In this document: one piece after another, positions 1 through 6,488 of the stretch
How positions within the stretch are numbered: the first letter of the stretch is position 1
Layout: each line of letters begins with the position of its first letter
Origin: an uncultured Ruminococcus sp.
GTDB taxonomy: Bacteria > Bacillota > Clostridia > Oscillospirales > Ruminococcaceae
Direction: 5' to 3'
DNA length: 9,631 nucleotides
Assembly: GCA_902464115.1 (NCBI GenBank)
Contig: CABQIF010000082.1
Span: 1-9,631 of the forward strand
Position numbers and translations under genes: made by a program
Notes under the pieces: model-generated
Databases searched by the model: none
Seen by the model: only the letters and a program-made list of their open reading frames with translations
What the model was told of the DNA's origin: nothing

Positions 1-269
1 TCATCCCACATCAGATGCGGATCACCACGGTGAGGAATGATATGGTCGACCACGGCCGCTGCCGTGAATCGTCCCTGTGCCTTGCAACGCACACACAAAG
101 GATGCCGGCGGAGGTACGCCTTGCTGAGCCGCTGCCACCTGCTGCCGTAGCCACGCTTGGTGGCAGACGGTCGGTCTGGGTGCAGGGGCTGATGCTCTGC
201 ACAGTACAAGCCGTTTGTCAAGTTGGGACAGCCGGGATGCTTGCAGGGCTTCTTACATTTCTTCGGCAC
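1..269 (-). CDS. HNH endonuclease, 3' end cut off by window edge
   Basis: Phage HNH nuclease of the type that sits beside terminase genes and assists DNA packaging/cohesive-end cleavage (family knowledge). 89 codons are visible. The N-terminus MPKKCKKPCKHPGC is basic and carries a likely zinc knuckle (C9, C14, C23, H26). A CxxC pair (C59, C62) and the core D75-H76-I-I-P followed by RGD (81-83) mark the start of the HNH fold; the remaining H/N and second Cys pair lie beyond position 1. The start is a GTG at 269, chosen because it yields the MPKK start usual in this family. It overlaps the upstream gene by 17 nt, so translation is probably coupled. A weak AAAGG lies about 11 nt upstream. GC is about 62% (148/240 counted over 1-240), well above its neighbours, suggesting a module of different origin. 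Confidence 0.85.
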   Translation of the reverse strand, partial: MPKKCKKPCKHPGCPNLTNGLYCAEHQPLHPDRPSATKRGYGSRWQRLSKAYLRRHPLCVRCKAQGRFTAAAVVDHIIPHRGDPHLMWD

Positions 270-642
270 AGCAGTCACAGCCTTTGCAACTCTCTGTGGT
301 TTCTGCAGAGAGTTTTTTCAATGCTTTTTGGTATTGTTCCTTCACCCAGGCAACGCTGTCATTCAGTTCATCTGCAATGGCATCCCATGTTGCAGCGTAA
401 AGATACCGCAAACGAAGGATCTCACGCTGATCGGCATTGTGATTTGCCATGATAAGTTCTTCCAGTTTCCGTTTCAACCGAATTGATGCAATCAGATTGT
501 CCCACGCTGCCTCCACGATCTCATGTATTTCATCTTCATCGATTTCCATCGCCATAGCTTTCCAATCCTGATAAATCACACTCTGTTCTTTGATGCGTCT
601 GTTTAGATCCATACTGTTTCTTAAAACTTCTTTTGCAAGCAT
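253..642 (-). CDS. Sigma-region-4-like phage protein (DUF1492-like), Cys-rich tail
   Basis: 129 aa, mostly helical and charged. Residues about 1-65 look like the helical N-terminal part of phage RinA/ArpU/DUF1492-type proteins. Residues about 70-112 (REILRLRYLYAATWDAIADE onward, with LNDSVAWVKEQYQKAL) fit a sigma-70 region 4-type helix-turn-helix. The C-terminus ends in CxxCxCC, which is unusual and could bind metal. AAAGGAG lies 8 nt before the ATG, a strong site. It is the first gene after the promoter at 732-760 and the terminator at 666-704, and overlaps the HNH gene. Likely role: DNA-binding regulator, or a structural relative of one, at the head of the late/packaging operon. The family match is by eye; a small-terminase-like DNA-binding role cannot be excluded. 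Confidence 0.7.
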   Translation of the reverse strand: MLAKEVLRNSMDLNRRIKEQSVIYQDWKAMAMEIDEDEIHEIVEAAWDNLIASIRLKRKLEELIMANHNADQREILRLRYLYAATWDAIADELNDSVAWVKEQYQKALKKLSAETTESCKGCDCCAEEM

Positions 643-665
643 ATCGATTCTCCTTTATGGACACG

Positions 666-704
666 AAAAACAGCCCTCGCAGAATTTCTTCTGCAAAGGC
701 TGTT
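666..704 (-). terminator. Intrinsic terminator in the leader of the 642 gene
   Basis: On the minus strand, two stem blocks pair: 698-704 with 669-675 (7 bp, GGCTGTT/AACAGCC) and 689-694 with 679-684 (6 bp, TTCTGC/GCAGAA). They are separated by a 3x3 internal loop containing one possible A-T pair, with a 4-nt loop at 685-688. A run of five T (670-666) follows at once. It lies downstream of the promoter at 732-760 and about 24 nt upstream of the 642 start codon, so it can end read-through from the early operon and also attenuate the new transcript. Confidence 0.75.
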
Positions 705-731
705 TCGCTTTCTCCTGTTTTCCTACTTTAC

Positions 732-760
732 AGTATACCACATATGCGAACTATCATCAA
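732..760 (-). promoter_or_regulatory. Sigma-70-type promoter, probable late promoter
   Basis: Read on the minus strand: -35 TTGATG (760-755), exactly 17 bp spacer, -10 TATACT (737-732), with a TGG immediately before the -10 giving an extended -10. The start of transcription should be near 725. The resulting leader is about 83 nt to the ATG at 642 and contains the terminator at 666-704. The -35 falls inside a tandem repeat array, which suggests activator or repressor control. Confidence 0.65.
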
Positions 761-787
761 GTGTTATGAACTATCATGAACTATCAA
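748..787 (-). repeat. Four tandem 10-bp repeats over the late promoter
   Basis: Plus-strand unit GAACTATCAT. Copies are at 748-757 (exact), 758-767 (CAAGTGTTAT, degenerate, 6/10), 768-777 (exact) and 778-787 (GAACTATCAA, one change). On the minus strand the unit reads ATGATAGTTC. The period equals one helical turn, so bound proteins would line up on one face of the DNA. The array begins within the last codons of the DUF1492 gene (stop at 784-786) and runs into the -35/spacer of the promoter. It is a likely operator for a RinA/ArpU-like activator such as the adjacent DUF1492 protein (inference). Confidence 0.75.
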
Positions 788-1188
788 CTTTTCATCCCTG
801 CCAAGGCTTCCCGGTGCAAACGATAACAGGAAGGTTTACTGTATCCCATTTCTTCCGCGATCTGATTCCAGTTCTTGAATTCCAGATAACGCTTTGCCAG
901 AATATCATGATGCTCCGCATCTGTGACGGCTTTTATCGCAGTATCAAAAACTGCTTTCAGAGCTTCCAGTTCCTTTTTTGCAGTCTTTACTTCTTCCTCC
1001 AAGGATAAGATCTGAGAAACGCCGCTTTCCACGGCGTGAGATTCCGGCGATACGGGTTTGGGCAAATCAGAATAGGCAGGTGATTTGGGAAAAGAAAGTT
1101 TCTGACGAAGAGCATCTGCTTCCTTTTGTTTTCGGTCAATCCTTCTAAGAAGTCTTTGTACCTGTTTCATGTATTCTTTTGCTGTCAT
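784..1188 (-). CDS. DUF1492 / RinA-ArpU-like late transcription regulator
   Basis: 134 aa. The N-terminus MTAKEYMKQVQRLLRRIDRK is the hallmark start of DUF1492 phage proteins. A middle stretch (about 58-85) is coiled-coil-like. The C-terminal about 90-131 is a sigma-70 region 4-like helix-turn-helix (LAKRYLEFKNWNQIAEEMGY, then CYRLHREAL). Proteins of this group switch on late phage genes by acting at the promoter upstream of the terminase operon (known for RinA and ArpU; inferred here). The start at 1188 was chosen over a longer frame from 1257 because GGAG lies about 8 nt upstream, the family starts with MTAKEY, and it gives an ATGA overlap with the VRR-NUC stop. Its 3' end carries one of the repeats of the neighbouring promoter, so gene and target are physically linked. 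Confidence 0.88.
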   Translation of the reverse strand: MTAKEYMKQVQRLLRRIDRKQKEADALRQKLSFPKSPAYSDLPKPVSPESHAVESGVSQILSLEEEVKTAKKELEALKAVFDTAIKAVTDAEHHDILAKRYLEFKNWNQIAEEMGYSKPSCYRLHREALAGMKS

Positions 1189-1478
1189 GCCGTGATCTCC
1201 TCCAGCATTCTTTTTACCTCCTCCACAGAACGAACGATGGCAGCGTTTCCGCCGCATTTTTGTATTTTGCGAAGAACCGATTCCTGCAAAGCAGTTGCTT
1301 TCCCTTCCTCCGTTTTTACTTCAAAGGCAAAGAACCTGCCGCCAATGCAGGCGATCACATCAGGGATTCCTGCCGTTCCATACATCCCGCCATGCTCCTT
1401 CCAGCAAAAACAATTCGGCACGGTTTTCAGATACCTCAAAATCGTCCTTACGATATCCGCTTCTTTCAAACTGCTCAC
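1185..1478 (-). CDS. VRR-NUC domain nuclease
   Basis: 97 aa, a stand-alone VRR-NUC domain of the PD-(D/E)XK superfamily. Visible catalytic signature: E6 in the first helix, GIPD with D40, then E53-V-K55 (FAFEVKTEEGKATALQESVL) and Q65 in the following helix. All active-site positions appear intact. In phages such small VRR-NUC proteins sit in replication modules and are thought to be structure-specific nucleases acting on branched DNA or to aid recombination; the substrate here is unknown. GTG start at 1478 with AGAGG about 6 nt upstream. The stop overlaps the DUF1492 start (ATGA), so the two are translated together. It is separated from the primase gene by a 163-nt gap with its own candidate promoter. 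Confidence 0.9.
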   Translation of the reverse strand: MSSLKEADIVRTILRYLKTVPNCFCWKEHGGMYGTAGIPDVIACIGGRFFAFEVKTEEGKATALQESVLRKIQKCGGNAAIVRSVEEVKRMLEEITA

Positions 1479-1514
1479 CTCTTACCTCTTTACTGATTTT
1501 ACAGGGAAATTTCT

Positions 1515-1535
1515 ATTATACTCATAAAAAATGAG
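1515..1535 (-). promoter_or_regulatory. Candidate internal promoter with inverted repeat
   Basis: On the minus strand there is a perfect TATAAT (1520-1515), about 37 nt before the VRR-NUC GTG. Immediately upstream lies CTCAT-N5-ATGAG (1535-1521), a perfect 5-bp inverted repeat occupying the spacer. No good -35 is present at 16-18 bp (only TATATT-like sequence), so the promoter, if real, is weak or needs an activator. It would let VRR-NUC and the DUF1492 regulator be made apart from the replication operon. Confidence 0.4.
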
Positions 1536-1582
1536 AAAATATATGGGGATATAAAATAGGAAATATATAAAAGATTACGGGA

Positions 1583-1609
1583 ATTCCCTGCAAAGCCTGT
1601 AAACCCTGT
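1583..1609. repeat. Three tandem imperfect 9-mers in primase-VRR-NUC gap
   Basis: Plus strand ATTCCCTGC, AAAGCCTGT and AAACCCTGT are head to tail; a fourth partial copy AAAGCTGT follows at 1613-1620. The flank is very AT-rich (about 1501-1578), and TTTACAGG at 1498-1505 is the inverse of CCTGTAAA at 1596-1603. GGGAATTCCC (1579-1588) is a 10-bp palindrome at the edge. No open reading frame of note covers 1479-1641. Iteron-like sites beside an AT-rich stretch next to the primase/helicase gene could be a replication origin, but the repeats are short and degenerate. Confidence 0.4.
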
Positions 1610-1641
1610 CAGAAAGCTGTGCAGACCTCTCCCCTGGCAAG

Positions 1642-4128
1642 CTACACATGGCTTTCTGAAAAGCTGATGCCTCTCCACGTTCTCCGTTTTCCGGTTCTGT
1701 CTGCTGCTTTCACAACCGTGGGAAAATTTGCTTCCAGTTCGTTGTTGAAATTCTGCTGACTGTATGGAGCCATGCCGCAGCTGTCACAGTATGCTTTATA
1801 CCGTGCAAAGAACTCCATTCTTCCCACTTCTGCATCCATTTGCAAAGTACAGCAGTCCCGAACAAACGCCAGCACACTGTTGCTGTCCTCCCGGTATTTC
1901 TGAAGTTCCTGTGCATTTGCCTGTGTTTCTGAAAAATGAAAATGATTCTGCATCAGCCGCCGCAGTCCTTCTAAGGCAAATTGAAAGATCCCATCTGCTT
2001 CACAGCGGAACTTCTCCAGAAGCTCCGGATCCCGCTTATCCTCCGGCACAGAATGATTGAACCGGACAATGATCAGACGGCGGTAAAAGCCCTCCGATTT
2101 GTCCCCATAGTTCTTCGGAATGCTGTTGCAGGAAAAGAGCAGCCTCGCATAGGGCTGAAAAGAAAAGGGATTTTTGTTTTTCTTTTCCACCGTCAGGTAA
2201 TCCTCACCGACCAGTGCTTTAAAAATGCCGTTGTCTTCAATGCCCTTTGTGGGTAACTCTGCACAGATATTCGCCCATTTTCCAAACAATTCTGCTGTCT
2301 TGAAACGGTCACTGAGTGCCTGCCATGCTACATTGGACACATTTTCTTTTCCCAGCAGAAGTTCATTCAGCACTCGCAGCAGCACAGACTTCCCGGCACC
2401 GCCTTTTCCCACAATGATAAAGCACTTCTGGGCATGATTGACCGGAATGAGAAAGTAGCCCAGCATCTCCTGAATCAGCGTCACCTGATCCTCCTCCACG
2501 GATTCATGCAGAAACTGCAGAAATCTGGGACACTTTGCACCGGACATATATCGCACATTCAGCTGTACCGTAGACAGATACTTTGCGGTGTGCTCCGATA
2601 AGGTTTCGTCCAGCACATTGTACAGACCATTTCGCACATTGATGAGATAGGGATTGGGATTAAGTTCCCGAATATCCTTCTGCACCTGCATCTTCCATTG
2701 TCCTTCGGTATCATTGATCTGAGACAGCTTTGTGTATCTGGTCAGCATTTTATCCCGTACCATATTTCTTGCTGTCAGTTCCGTGATGCTGTGATAAACG
2801 CCATTTTCATAGCAATAATACTGCTCGGCAGAATAAAACACAGGGGCATTCTGTGTCATGTATTCTGCAAGCACACCGGGCAGAAACTTCGGACCCCGTT
2901 CTGTCATTTCATACCAGTCGGGAATTTCCATGTCGGAACGATGCTTCCGTGTTTCGGATTTGTTTTGAAATGTTTTGTACAGTTCTTTTTGCAGAGCAAG
3001 CAGCGGCTTGACATCTGCATTTTTGAAACCGAAATGCTGCTTTAAATCGTAATGGATCATCGATTCGGCAGTCACGCTGTCCACATTGTAAAGATATTCC
3101 GACACAAAGTTTCGTGCAGTCTGCAAATCTTCCACCACGGCATTTTGCACCTTTTGCTGCTGTAGCAGTGCCCGAATGCCATCAATGGAAAGCGGCTGAA
3201 AACACAGAGCCGCAGGAGATTTACAGCTGCACTGTCCACTTCGCAGCTTTGGGCAGGAAAAGCCTTTCTCTGCAATGGTGCGGCAGGTCATAGGTTTTGT
3301 TCCGCTGCGTAGAAAATGCTGGATTTTATTCTGCGTTTCTTCAAAAGAATACTTCGGATACGGTTTGGAGTATTGATGTATGACCGCTGCACCGCCTTCA
3401 AACACACTTAAATTGGAGATCATCGCATACCAGTCATGTTCAGAAAGTGCAGCTGCATTGTCCCGGCAGTACTTGATAAAATCGCATTCTGCTTCTACAA
3501 TGCCAATCCCTTTCTGTTCTCCATGCAGTGGCACTTTCGGTTGTTCTTCTGCTTCTTGCGAAACAGGCAGTCTTTCTATCAGCTGTTCCTGTGTGTATCT
3601 TCGTTCCGGATGAAACGAGATGCACTCTACCAAGACCGGTTCTTTCTTGCAGTGATAGAATCCCGGCAGACGCATGACACGGCTTTCGTTGACACAGGCA
3701 GGATCTCCGCCGAAATGCTGCACCAGTGCCTTTTGAATGGGGCGAAACAATGACACCTTTGCCTCTTTGACAAACCAGTATGTATGCAGCGATTTTCGGG
3801 TCTGAATAACCATAGACGGCGGCAGCGGAAATGCATTGATCAGGGCTTGCTGTTCTGCAAAGGATTTGTCATCCATCTCCACAAACTGTGCATTGATGCG
3901 GGTGATGCTGTCATCGGTCTGACCGCCGGAGTTCACCACAAAAAAGATGCCATGATTTTTCTGGTTATGTTCTTTCAGTGTAGACTCCACTGCAAAGAAT
4001 TTTCCTGCCTCCACGGACATTTTGGCACCGGTAAAGATGCCTTCTTTCCGATCATCAAAAATACGCAGGCATACCGTATCGTCCGGATGAAAGATCGCAT
4101 TGATAACATCCTGTGCCGATATATTCAT
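1642..4128 (-). CDS. Primase / SF3 (D5-type) helicase fusion
   Basis: 828 aa replication initiator-type enzyme. Residues about 50-170 look like an archaeo-eukaryotic (RepB-like) primase core: FVEMDD (82-87), a SLHTYW motif (113-118) and RVMRLPG (150-156). A cysteine cluster C282, C292, C300, C302 (about 280-305) resembles the zinc-bearing linker of such primases. About 410-560 is a D5_N-like region. The C-terminal SF3 helicase has Walker A GKGGAGKS (574-581), Walker B-like NICAE (620-624), motif C LLFSCNS with N668, and a likely arginine finger in FYRRLIIVRF (681-690). It should load at the origin, prime and unwind phage DNA. Start at 4128, not 4188: GGAGG lies 7 nt upstream and the ATG forms an ATGA overlap with the preceding stop; the longer frame has no such support. 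Last gene of the main operon. Confidence 0.9.
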   Translation of the reverse strand: MNISAQDVINAIFHPDDTVCLRIFDDRKEGIFTGAKMSVEAGKFFAVESTLKEHNQKNHGIFFVVNSGGQTDDSITRINAQFVEMDDKSFAEQQALINAFPLPPSMVIQTRKSLHTYWFVKEAKVSLFRPIQKALVQHFGGDPACVNESRVMRLPGFYHCKKEPVLVECISFHPERRYTQEQLIERLPVSQEAEEQPKVPLHGEQKGIGIVEAECDFIKYCRDNAAALSEHDWYAMISNLSVFEGGAAVIHQYSKPYPKYSFEETQNKIQHFLRSGTKPMTCRTIAEKGFSCPKLRSGQCSCKSPAALCFQPLSIDGIRALLQQQKVQNAVVEDLQTARNFVSEYLYNVDSVTAESMIHYDLKQHFGFKNADVKPLLALQKELYKTFQNKSETRKHRSDMEIPDWYEMTERGPKFLPGVLAEYMTQNAPVFYSAEQYYCYENGVYHSITELTARNMVRDKMLTRYTKLSQINDTEGQWKMQVQKDIRELNPNPYLINVRNGLYNVLDETLSEHTAKYLSTVQLNVRYMSGAKCPRFLQFLHESVEEDQVTLIQEMLGYFLIPVNHAQKCFIIVGKGGAGKSVLLRVLNELLLGKENVSNVAWQALSDRFKTAELFGKWANICAELPTKGIEDNGIFKALVGEDYLTVEKKNKNPFSFQPYARLLFSCNSIPKNYGDKSEGFYRRLIIVRFNHSVPEDKRDPELLEKFRCEADGIFQFALEGLRRLMQNHFHFSETQANAQELQKYREDSNSVLAFVRDCCTLQMDAEVGRMEFFARYKAYCDSCGMAPYSQQNFNNELEANFPTVVKAADRTGKRRTWRGISFSESHV

Positions 4129-4559
4129 ACCACTTCCTCCATTTCTTCTGTGAAATATCGAATCGGCATATGCCTGCGTTTTGCCCATTGGATCTCCTGT
4201 GTCATGCCCTCAGAAAAGCTGCTGCCGAACACCCATAATTCCACGCATTTGGTTAATAGGACGTGATTCATGAACATTGCAGTTTGCCGTTCTTCCCCTA
4301 GGGCATCGTCCAGAAACTGCGGAAAAAGCAAATGCGGTGCAATGGGAATACTGTGATGTACTACCGCAAAACGACTGTATTTCTGGGCATTTTCAATGTT
4401 TTCATTGGTATTGCCACGATAGGGAGAACAGATATATACAAGCGGTCGGAATGCCGCCAGTCTCCGTGCTTTTTTCTCCTCGCTCTCTATTCTTTTCATT
4501 GCTTCAAATTCGGTCGGCGAGAAGTATCCTTCCTTGTTGTGTGTTTCTGCCAAGTTCAT
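4125..4559 (-). CDS. DUF4406-like (nucleoside deoxyribosyltransferase fold) protein
   Basis: 144 aa. The fold signature of the nucleoside 2-deoxyribosyltransferase/DUF4406 group is clear: VYICSPYRGN (41-50), a helix, PIAPHLLFPQFLDD (72-85), then ELWVFGSSFSEGMTQEI (107-123) with E117 as the probable catalytic Glu, and a final strand. These enzymes handle nucleosides or nucleotides; the exact substrate is unknown, and true base-exchange activity is unproven for the phage members. About 38 N-terminal residues before the fold are charged and helical; a later ATG (residue 21) is possible. It overlaps by ATGA with the polymerase upstream and the primase downstream, so it is translated in step with the replisome. 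A role in nucleotide salvage or in altering the host nucleotide pool is inference. Confidence 0.75.
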   Translation of the reverse strand: MNLAETHNKEGYFSPTEFEAMKRIESEEKKARRLAAFRPLVYICSPYRGNTNENIENAQKYSRFAVVHHSIPIAPHLLFPQFLDDALGEERQTAMFMNHVLLTKCVELWVFGSSFSEGMTQEIQWAKRRHMPIRYFTEEMEEVV

Positions 4560-6478
4560 TCCTCCAGTTCCTCTAAATTGCCGAAGCTTTCTCCGGCAGA
4601 TGCTTCTGCCACAAGGGGCAGATCAAACTCCGGAAACGGCTGCTGTTCCATACAGCCTTTCACAAAAGCCACTGTTTTCTGCAATCTGTCTTTCGGAATG
4701 AGAAACGTCAGTTCATCGTGAATCTGCAGGATCGGTCTCAGCCATGGGCGTGACGGCAGTCCTTCTAAAATACGGACAATTGCCAGCTTCAGAATATCCG
4801 CAGCCGTTCCCTGAATCGGGGTATTCAAGGCACATCGTTCCGCAAAGGACTGCAGTCCCCAGTTGTCGCTGCGAATATTGGGAAGATACCTTCTGCGTCC
4901 CAGCCAGGTTTCTGTATACAGTTTCTGCTTTGCGGTCATCTTTGTTTCATTCTGCCAGACCGTCAAAGCCGGATAGCCAGCCTTCAGATTGCGAATGATT
5001 TCTTCACATTCCGGTATAGATTTCTCTACGCCTGCCTTGAACTTCAATGTGCTCTGCAGTCCCTTTGGAAATAGCCCGTAAAATGTGCCAAAGTTCACGT
5101 TCTTGGCGATGGTACGCTGTTCCTTGTATTCCGGTCGATGCTTGTTTTGTGCTTCTGCATAGGTACAGCCAAAAATGACGGCAGTGGTTGCCGCATGAAT
5201 ATCCCCGCCGTTCTGATAGGTTTCCATCATCGTCTTGTCCCGGCAGTAGAATGCTCCCACACGCAGTTCGATTTGCGAAAAATCGAGAGACAAGATCAGA
5301 TGATTTTCCGGAGCCTGAATAAAATTGCGGACACCGATGGGATCGTTGCTTTTTCTGGGACAGTTCTGTAAATTGGGATTGCGGCAATTCATTCTTCCTG
5401 TTTCCGTGGACAGAGCAAAGAAATCCGGATGGATCCTGCCCGTTGCAGAATTCAGATATTTCAGATAGCCGTCAATGTAGGTAGACTTGATCTTGCTCCA
5501 TTTCCGGTATTCCTGTACCAGTGTGAACAAAGGAGAAAGTTCCGGACGATTGGCATCACACCATTCCTTCAGCAGGATCATTGTGGCATCGTCTGCTGCT
5601 TCTCTGTTGGATGCTGTGACTTTCATAACAGGCAGCTGTAAAGTCTGATACAGATACTCCTTGAAAGCTTTAGTACTGCAGTTTGCACCAATCGGAACAT
5701 CGCCAATGCACATTGCAATTTCATTGCGGATATATTCCATTTGCTCCCCTGCCTCCTGCTGACGCACTTTCATCAAATCTGCATTCACAGGCACGCCGTT
5801 GTATTTCATCAGCCCTAAGTACACCGCTGCAGGTGATTCGATTTCTTCCACAAGGTACCGATGTTTCGGCAGAAAACGGTCAAACCAGCTGTTGAAAATA
5901 TGATACAGCCGCAAGGCAAAATCAGAGTCCGCACAGCCATAGCGTATTGTTTCCATATCCTGTGCATCCAGTTCGTCAAAGTGTCTGCCGTTTGTAACAT
6001 CCGAAAAAGTGGGCAGCCGTTCATGACACAATTCTTCCGCCAGTTTTTTCAGACCGCTGTCAGCAAGTTTGCGAAATGCGTAGTTGCTTTTCAAGGTCAT
6101 TTGTGCTGCACAAATGGTATCATACACCGGCGGCTGGATCACGATATTCTGATGATAGGATATTGCAGATTCAAAGGCAATATTGTGTGCAATTTTGACG
6201 ATATTTTTGTTTATGAGAAAGTTTTGCAGAAATCGAAAAAAAGCAATGCCATCCATGTTTCTTCCAATTTTATGAGCAACAGGAACATAAATCCCCGTAT
6301 GCTCTTTGGCGGAAAAGCTGCACCCGACAATATGACTTTTTGCCGGATCAAGAGCTGCCTTTTCTTCGACGCGGTAAGGCTCATCCGGTGCAGTTTCATA
6401 GTCAAAAGCCACAACGGCGGCATTGCCGATATACTGCTGAATTTCCTGCACCGAAGTGACACATCTGTAATTCTCCAT
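4556..6478 (-). CDS. polA-like: Family A DNA polymerase with 3'-5' exonuclease
   Basis: 640 aa, Klenow-like: no 5'-3' exonuclease domain. Exo I has D26 and E28 (AFDYETA); Exo II is HNIAFE, with E103 where E. coli Pol I has Asp; Exo III is Y180 and D184 (YGCADSD). Polymerase motif A is LDFSQIELR with D399, E404 and R406. Motif B has R455, K459, F463 and Y467 (RTIAKNVNFGTFYG), matching Pol I R754/K758/F762/Y766. Motif C is QIHDE with D588 and E589. All polymerase residues are present, so it should replicate phage DNA; Phe at 463 predicts discrimination against dideoxynucleotides. GAGGAG lies about 6 nt before the ATG. It starts 10 nt after the previous gene and overlaps the DUF4406 gene by ATGA. 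Proofreading is probably active, but the Glu in Exo II should be compared with homologues. Confidence 0.95.
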   Translation of the reverse strand: MENYRCVTSVQEIQQYIGNAAVVAFDYETAPDEPYRVEEKAALDPAKSHIVGCSFSAKEHTGIYVPVAHKIGRNMDGIAFFRFLQNFLINKNIVKIAHNIAFESAISYHQNIVIQPPVYDTICAAQMTLKSNYAFRKLADSGLKKLAEELCHERLPTFSDVTNGRHFDELDAQDMETIRYGCADSDFALRLYHIFNSWFDRFLPKHRYLVEEIESPAAVYLGLMKYNGVPVNADLMKVRQQEAGEQMEYIRNEIAMCIGDVPIGANCSTKAFKEYLYQTLQLPVMKVTASNREAADDATMILLKEWCDANRPELSPLFTLVQEYRKWSKIKSTYIDGYLKYLNSATGRIHPDFFALSTETGRMNCRNPNLQNCPRKSNDPIGVRNFIQAPENHLILSLDFSQIELRVGAFYCRDKTMMETYQNGGDIHAATTAVIFGCTYAEAQNKHRPEYKEQRTIAKNVNFGTFYGLFPKGLQSTLKFKAGVEKSIPECEEIIRNLKAGYPALTVWQNETKMTAKQKLYTETWLGRRRYLPNIRSDNWGLQSFAERCALNTPIQGTAADILKLAIVRILEGLPSRPWLRPILQIHDELTFLIPKDRLQKTVAFVKGCMEQQPFPEFDLPLVAEASAGESFGNLEELEE

Positions 6479-6488
6479 AGCGTTCTCC

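Noticed and set aside
15..452. 145-aa plus-strand and 63-aa minus-strand (11-202) frames at the left edge
   Set aside because: The HNH frame starting at GTG 269 explains this region with a clear domain.
1189..1257. Extended DUF1492 protein from 1257
   Set aside because: The added residues are the shadow of the VRR-NUC gene; MTAKEY at 1188 is the family start.
4129..4188. Longer N-terminus for the primase/helicase (start 4188)
   Set aside because: No ribosome site, and the extra 20 residues lie wholly within the DUF4406 gene; the ATG at 4128 has GGAGG and an ATGA overlap.
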